Counted from the first letter of the stretch, positions 32,032-40,383 are shown. The stretch is 58,367 bases of DNA from DAOTZS01 sp034434335 (GCA_034434335.1 DAOTZS010000208.1:1-58367), one strand, 5' to 3'. Made by a program: numbers and translations. The notes: a model not told the origin generated them from the sequence alone.

Positions 32032-32250
32032 CTAGCCGCCAGCGGGCGCTGGGATCAGTTGTACGATGTCGTTGTCTTGCAACCGCGTGTGCCAACTTGC
32101 CAGCCGGCCGTTCACCAGGATGATGAGTCCGGGACGATCAGAAACAGCCAGGCGCTCAATGGCCTGGCCTGCTGTCTCAACCCCTTCCACAGCTGTGCGT
32201 TGAGGGGTAGAAGCAGGACGAAAGCCAGCGATTTCCACAATGACGGCCAT
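32032..32250 (-). CDS. MoaD/ThiS-like sulfur carrier protein
   Basis: The protein has 72 residues from ATG 32250 (GGAGAG upstream). It has the ubiquitin-like pattern of MoaD: V-E-I-A-G-F start, LIILVNGRLASWHTRLQDND and the C-terminal Pro-Ala-Gly-Gly tail used for thiocarboxylation. It is first in the long minus-strand run and sits next to AOR, so it probably supplies dithiolene sulfur for tungstopterin. MITE copy 3 lies 57 bases upstream of its start, near where the operon promoter should be. Confidence 0.82.
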   Translation of the reverse strand: MAVIVEIAGFRPASTPQRTAVEGVETAGQAIERLAVSDRPGLIILVNGRLASWHTRLQDNDIVQLIPAPAGG

Positions 32251-32306
32251 AGGATGGCTCTCCGAGGCAACCCGTACATGGCGCCCAGCGCTCACAAAGC
32301 TGAATT

Positions 32307-32468
32307 GTAACTATTCAGGCCGATTGAAATCGCCCCTCCTGGGCACTTCGTGCCGGGTGTCGGCGGAGGCCGACACCCTTCATGTATGCATCATGAGAGA
32401 GGTCGGCGAAGGCCGACCTCTGGCCGCAGGCCCAAAAGGGTGACTTCCAGTCACCGCTGAATAGTTAC
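32307..32468 (+). mobile_element. MITE-like hairpin element, copy 3 (162 bp)
   Basis: The ends are GTAACTATTCAGG and CTGAATAGTTAC, a perfect 12-bp inverted repeat at the tips. Flanking 8-mers GCTGAATT (32299-32306) and GCTGAGTT (32469-32476) match at 7 of 8 positions. It is nearly identical to copy 2 over its length. It lies between the divergent MoaD and aminotransferase genes. Confidence 0.9.
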
Positions 32469-32543
32469 GCTGAGTTTACATGTATGAGCGTTTTTCTGCA
32501 AACTGGAGGGCTTGTAGGTGGCTGAGGCTGGAGCTTGGGTTCT

Positions 32544-32572
32544 TTGACAACGCGTTGAGCTGGGGCTAGAAT
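32544..32572 (+). promoter_or_regulatory. Sigma-70-type promoter of the aminotransferase gene
   Basis: The -35 is TTGACA (32544-32549) and the -10 is TAGAAT (32567-32572) with a 17-base spacer. The start codon at 32641 is ~70 bases downstream. The rest of the 390-base gap holds only MITE copy 3. Confidence 0.75.
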
Positions 32573-32640
32573 AGCTCGCAACTACCTAATTGAGCCCTGC
32601 CCCCATGGGGGGCCATCCTTGCCAAAGGAGCTACACCGTA

Positions 32641-33765
32641 ATGGAAATGCAGCAACCCTCTCGCTATTCCGACCTCGATCTCTCCCCGCGTCTGTTGCTG
32701 GGGCCTGGCCCAAGTATGATACCTCCTCGCGTGCTGAGGGTGATGGCAACACCTGTTGTGGGCTATATGGACCCACAATACTTGAGCCTGATGGACGAAA
32801 CTCAGGCCTTGCTGCGCATGGTGTTCCAAACCACGAACCCGCTGACACTGGCCTTGCCCGGCACTGGCAGCGCTGGCATGGAAGCCTCTTTGTACAACTT
32901 CATCGAAGAAGGAGACCGGGTCCTGATCTGTGTGGCTGGTTTCTTTGGGGAACGCATGGTAGAGATGGCGGCCCGGGCACATGCTGATGTGCAGCGCATT
33001 GAGGTGCCGTGGGGGCAGGTTTTCAGCGCGCGCCAGATCGAGGAAGCATTGCGTGCCCGGCCTGCTCGACTGGTGGCCATTGTCCATGGCGAGACGTCTA
33101 CGGGGGTTTGTCAGCCCCTGGAGGAGATCGCCGAGGTAGTGCATCGGCACGGCGCCTTGTTACTGGTTGACACGGTAGCCTCCCTTGGAGGGGTGTCGGT
33201 GCCAGTAGATCAACTGGGCATTGACATCTGCTACACCGGTTCTCAGAAATGCCTCAGTGCGCCGCCAGGGTTGGCGCCGATTACGGTTGGGCCGGCCGGC
33301 GAAGAGGCTCTCGGGCGGCGCAAGAAACCGGTTCAAAGCTGGTACCTCGACCTGACGCTGATCCGCAAGTATTGGGGACCTGAGCGAGTCTATCACCATA
33401 CAGGCCCGATGAGCATGGTCTACGCGCTGCGTGAGGCATTGCGACTGGTGGAAGAGGAGGGATTGGCCGCGCGTTGCGAACGACATAGCCGCGTGGCGCG
33501 CATGCTGTGGGAAGGGTTGGAGGCATTAGGTCTGCGCCTGGTTGTGCCCCTCGAATACCGGCTGCCCACCTTGACAACTGTATATGTGCCCGACGGGGTG
33601 GATGAGGCCTATGTGCGGCGTCGTCTGCTGGAAGAGTACAATATTGAGATCGCCGGTGGGTTGGGTGCGTTTCGGGGTCGAGCCTGGCGGATTGGGTTGA
33701 TGGGGCACTCGTGTCGCCCGGAGAACGTCGTTACACTCTTGGCTGCGCTGGAGCGGGTTCTATAA
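32641..33765 (+). CDS. Class V aminotransferase, alanine/serine-glyoxylate type
   Basis: The protein has 374 residues from ATG 32641 (AAAGGAG upstream). It starts LLLGPGPSMIPPRVLRVMA, characteristic of AGT-type enzymes. GTGSAGMEA is the phosphate region, LLVDTVASLGG holds the Asp/Ser around the pyridine ring and GSQKCLSAPPG carries the PLP lysine. Reactions: glyoxylate plus alanine or serine to glycine. The context (glycosyltransferase next) gives no pathway hint; it could also be a purine-catabolism ureidoglycine aminotransferase (PucG). It overlaps the following start codon (TAATG). Confidence 0.88.
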   Translation: MEMQQPSRYSDLDLSPRLLLGPGPSMIPPRVLRVMATPVVGYMDPQYLSLMDETQALLRMVFQTTNPLTLALPGTGSAGMEASLYNFIEEGDRVLICVAGFFGERMVEMAARAHADVQRIEVPWGQVFSARQIEEALRARPARLVAIVHGETSTGVCQPLEEIAEVVHRHGALLLVDTVASLGGVSVPVDQLGIDICYTGSQKCLSAPPGLAPITVGPAGEEALGRRKKPVQSWYLDLTLIRKYWGPERVYHHTGPMSMVYALREALRLVEEEGLAARCERHSRVARMLWEGLEALGLRLVVPLEYRLPTLTTVYVPDGVDEAYVRRRLLEEYNIEIAGGLGAFRGRAWRIGLMGHSCRPENVVTLLAALERVL

Positions 33766-35312
33766 TGCGGTTTGGGGGAGGCCAGCCATTGATTCTGTTC
33801 CGAGCTATCTATGCCGCGGTCATTCTCTGGCTGGCGGTTTATAGCCTGCAGGCCCTCGTTTTGACCCTACTTTACCTCCGACATCGCCATGAAGAGCGGC
33901 CGTCCATAGTGGTGCAAGAGGACTCCTGGCCTCTGGTGGCGGTTCAATTGCCGGTTTGCAACGAGCAGCATGTGATCGAACGCCTGATTGATGCCGCCGC
34001 CGCTCTGGACTATCCCCATGACCGCCTGGAAATCCAGATCTTGGACGATTCCAGTGATGCGACCACCGCGTTGGCCCAGGCCCGTGCCGCGCACTATCGG
34101 GCCAGGGGGATCAACGTGCAGGTATTGCGCCGGCCTGCGCGCGTGGGGTTCAAGGCGGGGGCACTGGCCTGGGGCCTGGCTCATACGCGTGCTGAATTCC
34201 TGGCGGTGTTCGATGCCGACTTCAGCCCGCGGCCCGATTTCCTCCGCCGGACAATCCCCTACATGCTCGCTGACCCTTCTCTTGGCCTGATTCAAACACG
34301 CTGGTCGCACTTGAACTACACCTATTCACCTCTGACGCGCGTGCAGGCCCTGGCCCTGGACGGACATTTCGTGGTCGAACAGACCGGCCGTAACCGTGCC
34401 GGCCTGCTGATCAACTTCAACGGCTCAGGAGGGGTTTGGCGGCGAAGTTGCATTGAGAGCGTGGGGGGCTGGCAGGCCGATACCATGACCGAGGACATGG
34501 ATCTCTCTTATCGGGCCCAGTTGGCTGGTTGGCGTGCTCTGTATCTCCCCAATGTGGATGCGCCAGCCGAACTGCCCCCGCAAATGGAGGCTTTCAAGCG
34601 TCAGCAGGCGCGCTGGGCTCAGGGCTCAGTGCAATGCCTGCGCAAGTTGGGCCTCCGGGTCATTCGCAGCCGGCTCAGCGTGCCGCAGAAGGTGATGGCA
34701 CTGCTGCACATGAGCAGTTATCTTGCTCAGCCCTTGATGGTTTTGTGGCTGCTAGTTATGCTCCCTCTACTACTGCATGCCGAGTTGCCGCGCGGTCCAG
34801 TTGTGGGCCTGGGGCTGGTCGGCCTGGGATTGCCCATGCTATACATCGTGGCTACAAGGGCTCTGTATCCTGATTGGAAGCGGCGGATACTTTACTTTCC
34901 ACTGCTGGCGGCCGTAGCCACAGGGATCACCTGGAGCACCAGCCGGGCCGTTTGGGAGGGGCTTACGCGCTGGGGTGGCATCTTTCAGCGCACCCCCAAG
35001 TTCAGGTTGGAGGGCCGGCATGGTCAGTGGCATAGCAGCGTCTATCGCCTGTGGCCCGACCGCACCGTGGTGGGGGAACTGATCCTGTTGCTCTATGCGC
35101 TGGCCACTACGGTAGTTGCCGTGTTGCGTGGCGCTTTTGGCACGCTTCCGTTTCTGTTGCTTTACGTCATTGGGTATGCGATGGCAGCAGGGGCAAGCCT
35201 ATGGCAGGGGCGCCAGCGTAGCGCTGGTCATCTGGGATTATGGCTGGTAGCCAAGGTGCCATGGCCATGGTTGAGGGCGGGGGCCTGCTCAGGCCCTCCT
35301 ACGGCGCCGTAA
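33765..35312 (+). CDS. Membrane glycosyltransferase family 2 (cellulose-synthase-like)
   Basis: The protein has 515 residues from ATG 33765, overlapping the previous stop by one base. One N-terminal helix (~12-34) is followed by a cytoplasmic GT2 domain with the D, DxD, D, QxxRW set: ILDDSSD, VFDADF, TEDMDLSYRA and QQARWAQG. At least four C-terminal helices follow. It resembles the glucomannan/beta-glucan synthase-like GT2 group and should make or extrude a polysaccharide or glycolipid. The product is unknown. The 3' end overlaps the convergent lyase gene by 14 bases. Confidence 0.87.
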   Translation: MRFGGGQPLILFRAIYAAVILWLAVYSLQALVLTLLYLRHRHEERPSIVVQEDSWPLVAVQLPVCNEQHVIERLIDAAAALDYPHDRLEIQILDDSSDATTALAQARAAHYRARGINVQVLRRPARVGFKAGALAWGLAHTRAEFLAVFDADFSPRPDFLRRTIPYMLADPSLGLIQTRWSHLNYTYSPLTRVQALALDGHFVVEQTGRNRAGLLINFNGSGGVWRRSCIESVGGWQADTMTEDMDLSYRAQLAGWRALYLPNVDAPAELPPQMEAFKRQQARWAQGSVQCLRKLGLRVIRSRLSVPQKVMALLHMSSYLAQPLMVLWLLVMLPLLLHAELPRGPVVGLGLVGLGLPMLYIVATRALYPDWKRRILYFPLLAAVATGITWSTSRAVWEGLTRWGGIFQRTPKFRLEGRHGQWHSSVYRLWPDRTVVGELILLLYALATTVVAVLRGAFGTLPFLLLYVIGYAMAAGASLWQGRQRSAGHLGLWLVAKVPWPWLRAGACSGPPTAP

Positions 35313-36483
35313 TATGGCTCTCTGCAGCCCTCTCAAGGGCGGCAGCCATTCTCTCCAGTGCCTCAGCGAGAATGGCCCGTGGACAGGCAAAGTTTAGACG
35401 GACAAAACCCTCACCGCCTTTGCCAAACAGGGCCCCGTCGTTCAGAGCGACCCTTGCCTCTTGGAGGAAGAATTGCTGTGGATTGCCCGGAATAGTTGTT
35501 TCCCGGCAGTCCAGCCATGCCAGGTACGTCCCTTCCGGCCGCCGCACCTTGATCCCCGGCATATGCGTCCTCACATAGTCAAGCAGGAAGTCACAGTTAG
35601 CTGCCAGATATTGCAAGCAGGCCTCAAGCCACTCTTGGCCCTCTTCATAGGCCGCCAGCGCGGCCACGAATCCCAGGATGTTGACACCGGGCACCAGGTC
35701 GCGGCCTGCAGCTTTCAGGCGAGTACGCAGTTCGGGGTTCTGGACAATCCCCACCGAGCAGTGAAGACCCGCGATATTGTAGGTTTTGCTGGGTGCCATT
35801 AGGGTAATGGTCTGGCTGGCTATCTCTGGGTCAAGGGAAGCGATAGGAAGATGCTGGTTTCCATCCAGGAGAAGATCACAGTGGATCTCGTCTGAACAGA
35901 TTATCACTCGTCGGCGCAGGCAGATCTCGGCCATGCGCTCCAGTTCAGCCTTACGGAAGACACGTCCCACAGGATTGTGGGGGTTGCACAGCAAGAACAC
36001 GCGGGTATGAGCGGTGACTGTCTTCTCCATCAGGTCAAAGTCTACCGTATAATAGCCGTCTGGCTGCCGTGTTAGCTCCATCTCATGGCGGACCATTTTC
36101 GCGTTGCCTGGTGCCCTGAGCATCGGGTAGTAAACGGGAGTCTGCACCAACACTCCTCCGCCAGGTTCGCCAAAGGCCTGACAGACCAGGTTGAAACCGC
36201 TCACGACCCCGGGGATAAACACAATATCTTCTGGTGAAATCTTCCAGTTGTAGAGTTGCTCAAGGCGTGCCACAATTACCTCACGCAAGCGCGACGGCTC
36301 TATGCCATAGCCAAAAATACCATGCTCTACACGCTCGCGAAGAGCACGGATCACGGCTGGCGGGGCTGGGAAGTCCATATCAGCCAGCCAGAGAGGAAGC
36401 ACATCTTCATCGTAGTAATGCCACTTGGCGCTGTCAGATTGGCGCCGGTCTATCACGGTATCAAAGTCATAGGAATGGCTCAT
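35299..36483 (-). CDS. MalY/PatB-type aminotransferase/cystathionine beta-lyase
   Basis: The protein has 394 residues, family length. FDTVIDRRQSDSAKWHYYD and VLPLWLADMDFPAPPAV are the typical MalY/PatB opening; NPHNPVGRV and APSKTYNIAGL (PLP lysine) are class I/II aminotransferase motifs. It cleaves C-S bonds of cystathionine or cysteine conjugates. ATG 36483 is preceded by GAGGGA. It is the last of a four-gene minus-strand group. Confidence 0.9.
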   Translation of the reverse strand: MSHSYDFDTVIDRRQSDSAKWHYYDEDVLPLWLADMDFPAPPAVIRALRERVEHGIFGYGIEPSRLREVIVARLEQLYNWKISPEDIVFIPGVVSGFNLVCQAFGEPGGGVLVQTPVYYPMLRAPGNAKMVRHEMELTRQPDGYYTVDFDLMEKTVTAHTRVFLLCNPHNPVGRVFRKAELERMAEICLRRRVIICSDEIHCDLLLDGNQHLPIASLDPEIASQTITLMAPSKTYNIAGLHCSVGIVQNPELRTRLKAAGRDLVPGVNILGFVAALAAYEEGQEWLEACLQYLAANCDFLLDYVRTHMPGIKVRRPEGTYLAWLDCRETTIPGNPQQFFLQEARVALNDGALFGKGGEGFVRLNFACPRAILAEALERMAAALERAAESHITAP

Positions 36484-36526
36484 TATTGGTCCCTCGTTCT
36501 ACTTCTGCTCATCCTGCCTCTCTGAG

Positions 36527-37327
36527 CTATGATCCTGGCTGTGCAACCAGTTGTGCCACTCGTCTAACCCAGTGGTCGGGGTTCTCCTCGATTTCGGCAC
36601 GGCTGGCCCAGACGACTCTCCACTCATCGGCAGCCAGGAGATAATCAGGGATCGGACCCTCGTGCAGCTCGTCCTCGGCGCGTGGTTCGTCAGGCACGAT
36701 AAGGGCTACCTTGCCGTGGGGTCCGAAGAAGGCGAAATCGGCTACATACTGTGGCAGATCCTCCCGAAGCGGATATTGTCGTTCAGCGAAGAGGCCGGCT
36801 TGTTTAAGGGCAGCCCAAAGCCGTTCTTGGGCACTGCTTTTGATCCACAGGTCGTTGATTTCCTCGGCCTGATAGAGCCGAGAGAGGGTAGTGGGGATAA
36901 AGGTGATCCTTCGCAGGCGCCGGCTGGGAATAGGGTGTGGGAGAGGGGCAAGGGGTCCCAGCACAACCTTGTAGTAGCGATCATCAGCGCGGGGATGCAT
37001 CGGCTCCTCGGGGATCAGCTCGCGTCGGGTGACGATGTAATAGCCGCATACCGGAGCCAGCCACCGTACAGCCCAACGTTCCTCGGGCGGAAAGGCCCCT
37101 GTAAGGTAGAAAGCAAGATACTCTGCCGCAACGCGCCTCGGTGCCCGGGCGAGGGGAATGCGGTACCAACCCTGGTCACGGGCACGTACCAGGTCTTGCG
37201 GCTGGTTTACAACGACAACGAGCACAGGCGTATCGTGGCCCGTGTCGGTATCTGGGCTGGCTACATCATCAGGTTGTCTTACCTGGTTCGGCGTCACCGC
37301 ATAGCGGCCTGTCATGGGTGAGCTCAT
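36527..37327 (-). CDS. Uncharacterised protein with endonuclease-fold-like C-terminal half
   Basis: The protein has 266 residues. The N-terminal ~150 residues hold a conserved-looking block (GWYRIPLARAPRRVAAEYLA, ERWAVRWLAPVCGYYIV) that I do not recognise as a named family. The C-terminal half (ERLWAALKQAGLFAERQYPL, YVADFAFFGPHGKVALIV, then DYLLAADEWRVVWAS) has the spacing of Vsr/DUF559-type restriction-endonuclease folds, with an Asp in VADF and a possible hydrophobic-x-hydrophobic second site. The usual E-x-K is degenerate, so activity is uncertain. It is 36 bases downstream of a UV-damage endonuclease gene, which makes a DNA-repair link attractive. Confidence 0.6.
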   Translation of the reverse strand: MSSPMTGRYAVTPNQVRQPDDVASPDTDTGHDTPVLVVVVNQPQDLVRARDQGWYRIPLARAPRRVAAEYLAFYLTGAFPPEERWAVRWLAPVCGYYIVTRRELIPEEPMHPRADDRYYKVVLGPLAPLPHPIPSRRLRRITFIPTTLSRLYQAEEINDLWIKSSAQERLWAALKQAGLFAERQYPLREDLPQYVADFAFFGPHGKVALIVPDEPRAEDELHEGPIPDYLLAADEWRVVWASRAEIEENPDHWVRRVAQLVAQPGS

Positions 37328-37363
37328 GGGAGGAGCGTCCGCGGGAGGGGTTTCTGTCCGGGA

Positions 37364-38383
37364 TTATGGTCTTCCTGCCAGAGGGTCGGCGTCAGGAGGC
37401 CAGGAAGGCTCCAGTTGGGCTGCCAGGTCAGGCGCGAAGGTGGTTAAGTCCTGGCGCAATTGGGCTAAAGCCAGGTCTTTGGCACGTACCTCTAGCATGA
37501 CATCGAACGGACGCAAGCCTTGAGCCATACGGATAAAGTCTATAAACTCAAACGGGTTGACGTAATCAGAGTGATAACTCCATCGTGTTCGGCGCACCTG
37601 CGGGAGGGGGCCGTCACCATCTTCCCTCACCACCCACTCCGTTCTGGGTGAGCTGAAGTGCACCTTGGGACGAACGGACGCGGGCCATGTGGACAGGCAG
37701 GCAGCCAGGGCCTCTCGAGGAGAGATCCCGTCAGGGTTATTGAGCCGGTGGTGGAGGTTGTCGAAAATCAGTCGCACCCCGGTGCGCTCATGAACCCAGA
37801 GGGTATCGCTGACGCTAAAACGGCTGTCGTCGTTTTCCAGGGCCAGCCGGCGCTGAACAGGTTCTGGCAGTCTGAGGAAGTTCTCCACAAAGCGCGTCCT
37901 GGAGGCAGCATGGTCGCCATAGATGCCGCCCAAATGGACTACAACGACCGCCTCTGGTCCCAGGCCCATGCTGTCCAAGATAGCTGTCTGAACGGCCAGG
38001 TCTGCGATGGTTGACTCTAGCCGGGCAGGATCAGGAGCGTTTAGAATCACGTGGGATGCCGGGTGGAAGGAGAGGCGTAGCCCTAGAGTTTGGGCCATCT
38101 CACCCACAGCCGCCAGCTCTGCCTGGCACTCAGCTACCTGATGGTGAAATCTTGGCAGGTCCGGGTGTGTGGCATAAGGTGCGAGCTCGGACGAGATGCG
38201 GTACATTCCAATGTGGGCCTCGGCCAGATAGACAAAGACATCACGCAGATAAGCCAGGCTTACACTCAGATGGGGATTGTTCTGCCAGCGTCGGCTATCG
38301 TGGCTTTTCAATTCCGGCCGGGCAAGGGGTTTTACAACGAAGCCAAGGCGCATGAACAGTCTCGAGGTCAAGATGAAATCCAT
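37364..38383 (-). CDS. uvsE: UV damage endonuclease (UvsE/UvdE family)
   Basis: The protein has 339 residues from ATG 38383; ATG 38353 (MRLGFV) matches the usual family start and may be the true one. The TIM-barrel UvdE marks are MYRISSELAPYATHP, LSFHPASHVILN, VVVHLGGIYGD, LALENDD and LIFDNLHHR, giving the His/Glu/Asp ligands for the metal cluster. The enzyme nicks DNA 5' to UV photoproducts and abasic sites. The C-terminal ~70 residues extend past the barrel core. It lies 9 bases after the phosphatase-methyltransferase gene. Confidence 0.88.
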   Translation of the reverse strand: MDFILTSRLFMRLGFVVKPLARPELKSHDSRRWQNNPHLSVSLAYLRDVFVYLAEAHIGMYRISSELAPYATHPDLPRFHHQVAECQAELAAVGEMAQTLGLRLSFHPASHVILNAPDPARLESTIADLAVQTAILDSMGLGPEAVVVVHLGGIYGDHAASRTRFVENFLRLPEPVQRRLALENDDSRFSVSDTLWVHERTGVRLIFDNLHHRLNNPDGISPREALAACLSTWPASVRPKVHFSSPRTEWVVREDGDGPLPQVRRTRWSYHSDYVNPFEFIDFIRMAQGLRPFDVMLEVRAKDLALAQLRQDLTTFAPDLAAQLEPSWPPDADPLAGRP

Positions 38384-38392
38384 AGTGGTGAC

Positions 38393-39868
38393 CTAACCCG
38401 CGGCCAGATCAGCAGCCTGTAAGTGGTCGCGGGCGGTTGCCAGCAGTCGTATGCGGTGAATGGTGAGATAAAGGCTTCCGTCACGGCTGCGACGCACGTT
38501 CAAACCAGCCGCATCTCTCTCTATGCTGGCGTCCAACATCGAACGCACGGCAGCGGCAGTGGCAGCGTCAGCCGCTGCCTGAGCAAGCCACTCCTCTAAT
38601 CCTATGTTTAGTTCGTAGTGCTCAAGCTTTTCGATCTTGAAAAGGGCTTCGGCTACCAGGCGTTCAATCTCCTGGCTGCTGTATAGCTTCAGAAAGGCCG
38701 GGTTGCGGCGGATTTCGATCGCCTCTTGTGTGGCGCGCTTTACGGGATCGTCGCTCCCTACAATCTCGTCAAGTACTAACTTGCCTCGCGACACTAAGAC
38801 GCGATGGAAACCTGCCAATAAGACATCTGGCTGAGGGATGTAGGAAAGCAGCTCACGGCAGGTCACCACATCAAAGCTGTGTTCGGGGAAGGGCAAAGCT
38901 GTGGCATCAGCCAGACGAAAACGGACGTTGTGCAAGTTGAGGCTTAGCCGTGCCCGTTCAGCGCACTCTAGCATAGCGGGTGAAATATCAACAGCGACCA
39001 CATGATCCACATGGGGAGCAAAGGCCAGTGCCACAGCACCGGCTCCGGTTGCTACGTCTAGCAACCTGGTATCTGTTGTTGGTGCAGCCAGCCTGACGAG
39101 GGACTGCAGCTCGCGCTCGTCAGGGTGTATAATGCCCTGAGGGAAGGCCGTGGCAACGCGTCGTGAGTGTTCTAAGACCAACTCGAGTTGCTTTCCCTGG
39201 GCTGCGGCCCGGTGCGGTTGTTGCTCGGCAGATGGTGCAGGGAAGAGTTCGGGCCCAAGGGGCAGCAAATGGGTCTGGCTATTATGGGCAAGCAGGCGCC
39301 AACGTCCATCCTGCCAACTCACATGGGTAATACTGCCGTTATCTACTGCCACGGTCATCAGATGGCCGCCAAACAGGCTACGCAAAAGGGTAGCAATTGT
39401 GCCAGCATGGGTTACAATGACTACCGTCTTATCGAGATAGGCGCTCAGAATCTCCTGCAAGGCCTGCCGCAGGCGAGCCCGGAACTGAGAGTAACCAGGT
39501 GCGCGTTCTGGGGAAGGTTGCCATGTACTGTCCCAGAGGCCAAGGGGGTCGTCTTGGGGTGTCTTGGGCAGTTCTTCCCAGTAGGGCACGTCAGCTTCTT
39601 CGAGGCCGGACTGCAACAAGACCGGCAGGGCAAGCCGCTGAGCGATGACTTCGGCTGTCTGTCGAGCGCGCATCAACGGGCTGGAGATGACGGCGTGGAC
39701 CTGACCATGGCGCGCGAACCAGTCGGCCAGAAGCTGAGCCTGCCGCCAGCCCAGCTCTGTCAGCCCGCTGTTTTGTGTCGTACCGGTGCTATCGCGGTTG
39801 TATAAGGACTGGCCGTGACGGACCAGAAAGAGATGTGTGATAGCCTGTTCAGAGGCGGACATGGTCAA
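38393..39868 (-). CDS. Histidine phosphatase-SAM methyltransferase fusion
   Basis: The protein has 491 residues. Residues 1-~215 are a phosphoglycerate-mutase-like histidine phosphatase: LFLVRHGQS (catalytic His), SPLMRARQTAE and VIVTHAGTI (second His). Residues ~250-400 are a class I methyltransferase: LLDVATGAGAVALAFAP (motif I), VAVDISPAML and LADATALPFPEHSFDVVTC (UbiE/Methyltransf_11 type). A ~90-residue tail follows. No frameshift or stop separates the halves, so the fusion is real in this sequence. An alpha-ribazole phosphatase- or GpmB-like substrate and a small-molecule methyl acceptor are guesses. Confidence 0.85.
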   Translation of the reverse strand: MTMSASEQAITHLFLVRHGQSLYNRDSTGTTQNSGLTELGWRQAQLLADWFARHGQVHAVISSPLMRARQTAEVIAQRLALPVLLQSGLEEADVPYWEELPKTPQDDPLGLWDSTWQPSPERAPGYSQFRARLRQALQEILSAYLDKTVVIVTHAGTIATLLRSLFGGHLMTVAVDNGSITHVSWQDGRWRLLAHNSQTHLLPLGPELFPAPSAEQQPHRAAAQGKQLELVLEHSRRVATAFPQGIIHPDERELQSLVRLAAPTTDTRLLDVATGAGAVALAFAPHVDHVVAVDISPAMLECAERARLSLNLHNVRFRLADATALPFPEHSFDVVTCRELLSYIPQPDVLLAGFHRVLVSRGKLVLDEIVGSDDPVKRATQEAIEIRRNPAFLKLYSSQEIERLVAEALFKIEKLEHYELNIGLEEWLAQAAADAATAAAVRSMLDASIERDAAGLNVRRSRDGSLYLTIHRIRLLATARDHLQAADLAAG

Positions 39869-39999
39869 AGGCAGATAGTTGCCAGGGCATCATCTGGCTC
39901 CAACTTGAGCGGCCACTGCTTGTCTCTGGGAACCTGACTAACTATTATAATCCACGGCGCTCCCCGGCACAAACCAGGCTCTGCACAGTGGCCTGACAG
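39869..39999. other. Non-coding gap before tRNA-Arg
   Basis: This holds the divergent upstream region of the phosphatase-methyltransferase gene. I see no gene and no confident promoter for the minus-strand operon. Confidence 0.5.
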
Positions 40000-40028
40000 T
40001 TGACAAGCCCTTCTGGGTCTATTAGAAT
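40000..40028 (+). promoter_or_regulatory. Promoter of tRNA-Arg
   Basis: The -35 is TTGACA (40000-40005) and the -10 is TAGAAT (40023-40028) with a 17-base spacer, ending 12 bases before the tRNA. It is the same hexamer pair as the promoter at 32544. Confidence 0.8.
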
Positions 40029-40040
40029 GTCCCTGTGCAC

Positions 40041-40113
40041 GCCCCCGTAGCTCAACGGACAGAGCAGGTGCCTTCTAAGCACAAGGTTGCAGGTTCGAAT
40101 CCTGCCGGGGGTA
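40041..40113 (+). tRNA. tRNA-Arg (anticodon TCT)
   Basis: A cloverleaf can be drawn: acceptor GCCCCCG with CGGGGGT, D-arm GCTC..GAGC, anticodon stem GGTGC/GCACA-type around loop CTTCTAA (anticodon TCT, reads AGA), and T-arm GCAGG-TTCGAAT-CCTGC. The first acceptor pair is G-T. No CCA is encoded. MITE copy 4 follows 41 bases later. Confidence 0.93.
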
Positions 40114-40154
40114 TTGCCCCTCTCAGGCCAGGTGCAGTGAAGCCTCTTTCTGTC

Positions 40155-40375
40155 GTAACTATTCAGGCCGATTGAAATCGCCCTCCCTGGGCACTTCGTG
40201 CCAGGCCTCGCCCCGAAGGGCTCGGCCCGAGGGGTGTCGGCCTACGCCGACACCTTTCATGTGTGCATCCGCAAGAGAGGTCGGCGAAGGCCGACCTCTG
40301 GCCCCAGGCCCCAAAAGGGCCACGCCGAGGGCTTGCCCTCGGCGTGGCCCTTCCAGTCACCGCCTGAATAGTCAC
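40155..40375 (+). mobile_element. MITE-like hairpin element, copy 4 (221 bp)
   Basis: The ends are GTAACTATTCAGG and CCTGAATAGTCAC, flanked by a perfect 8-bp direct repeat TTTCTGTC (40147-40154 and 40376-40383). It is the same long form as copy 1, with extra hairpins (GGGCCACGCCGAGGG..CCCTCGGCGTGGCCC). It is inserted downstream of the tRNA gene. Confidence 0.92.
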
Positions 40376-40383
40376 TTTCTGTC

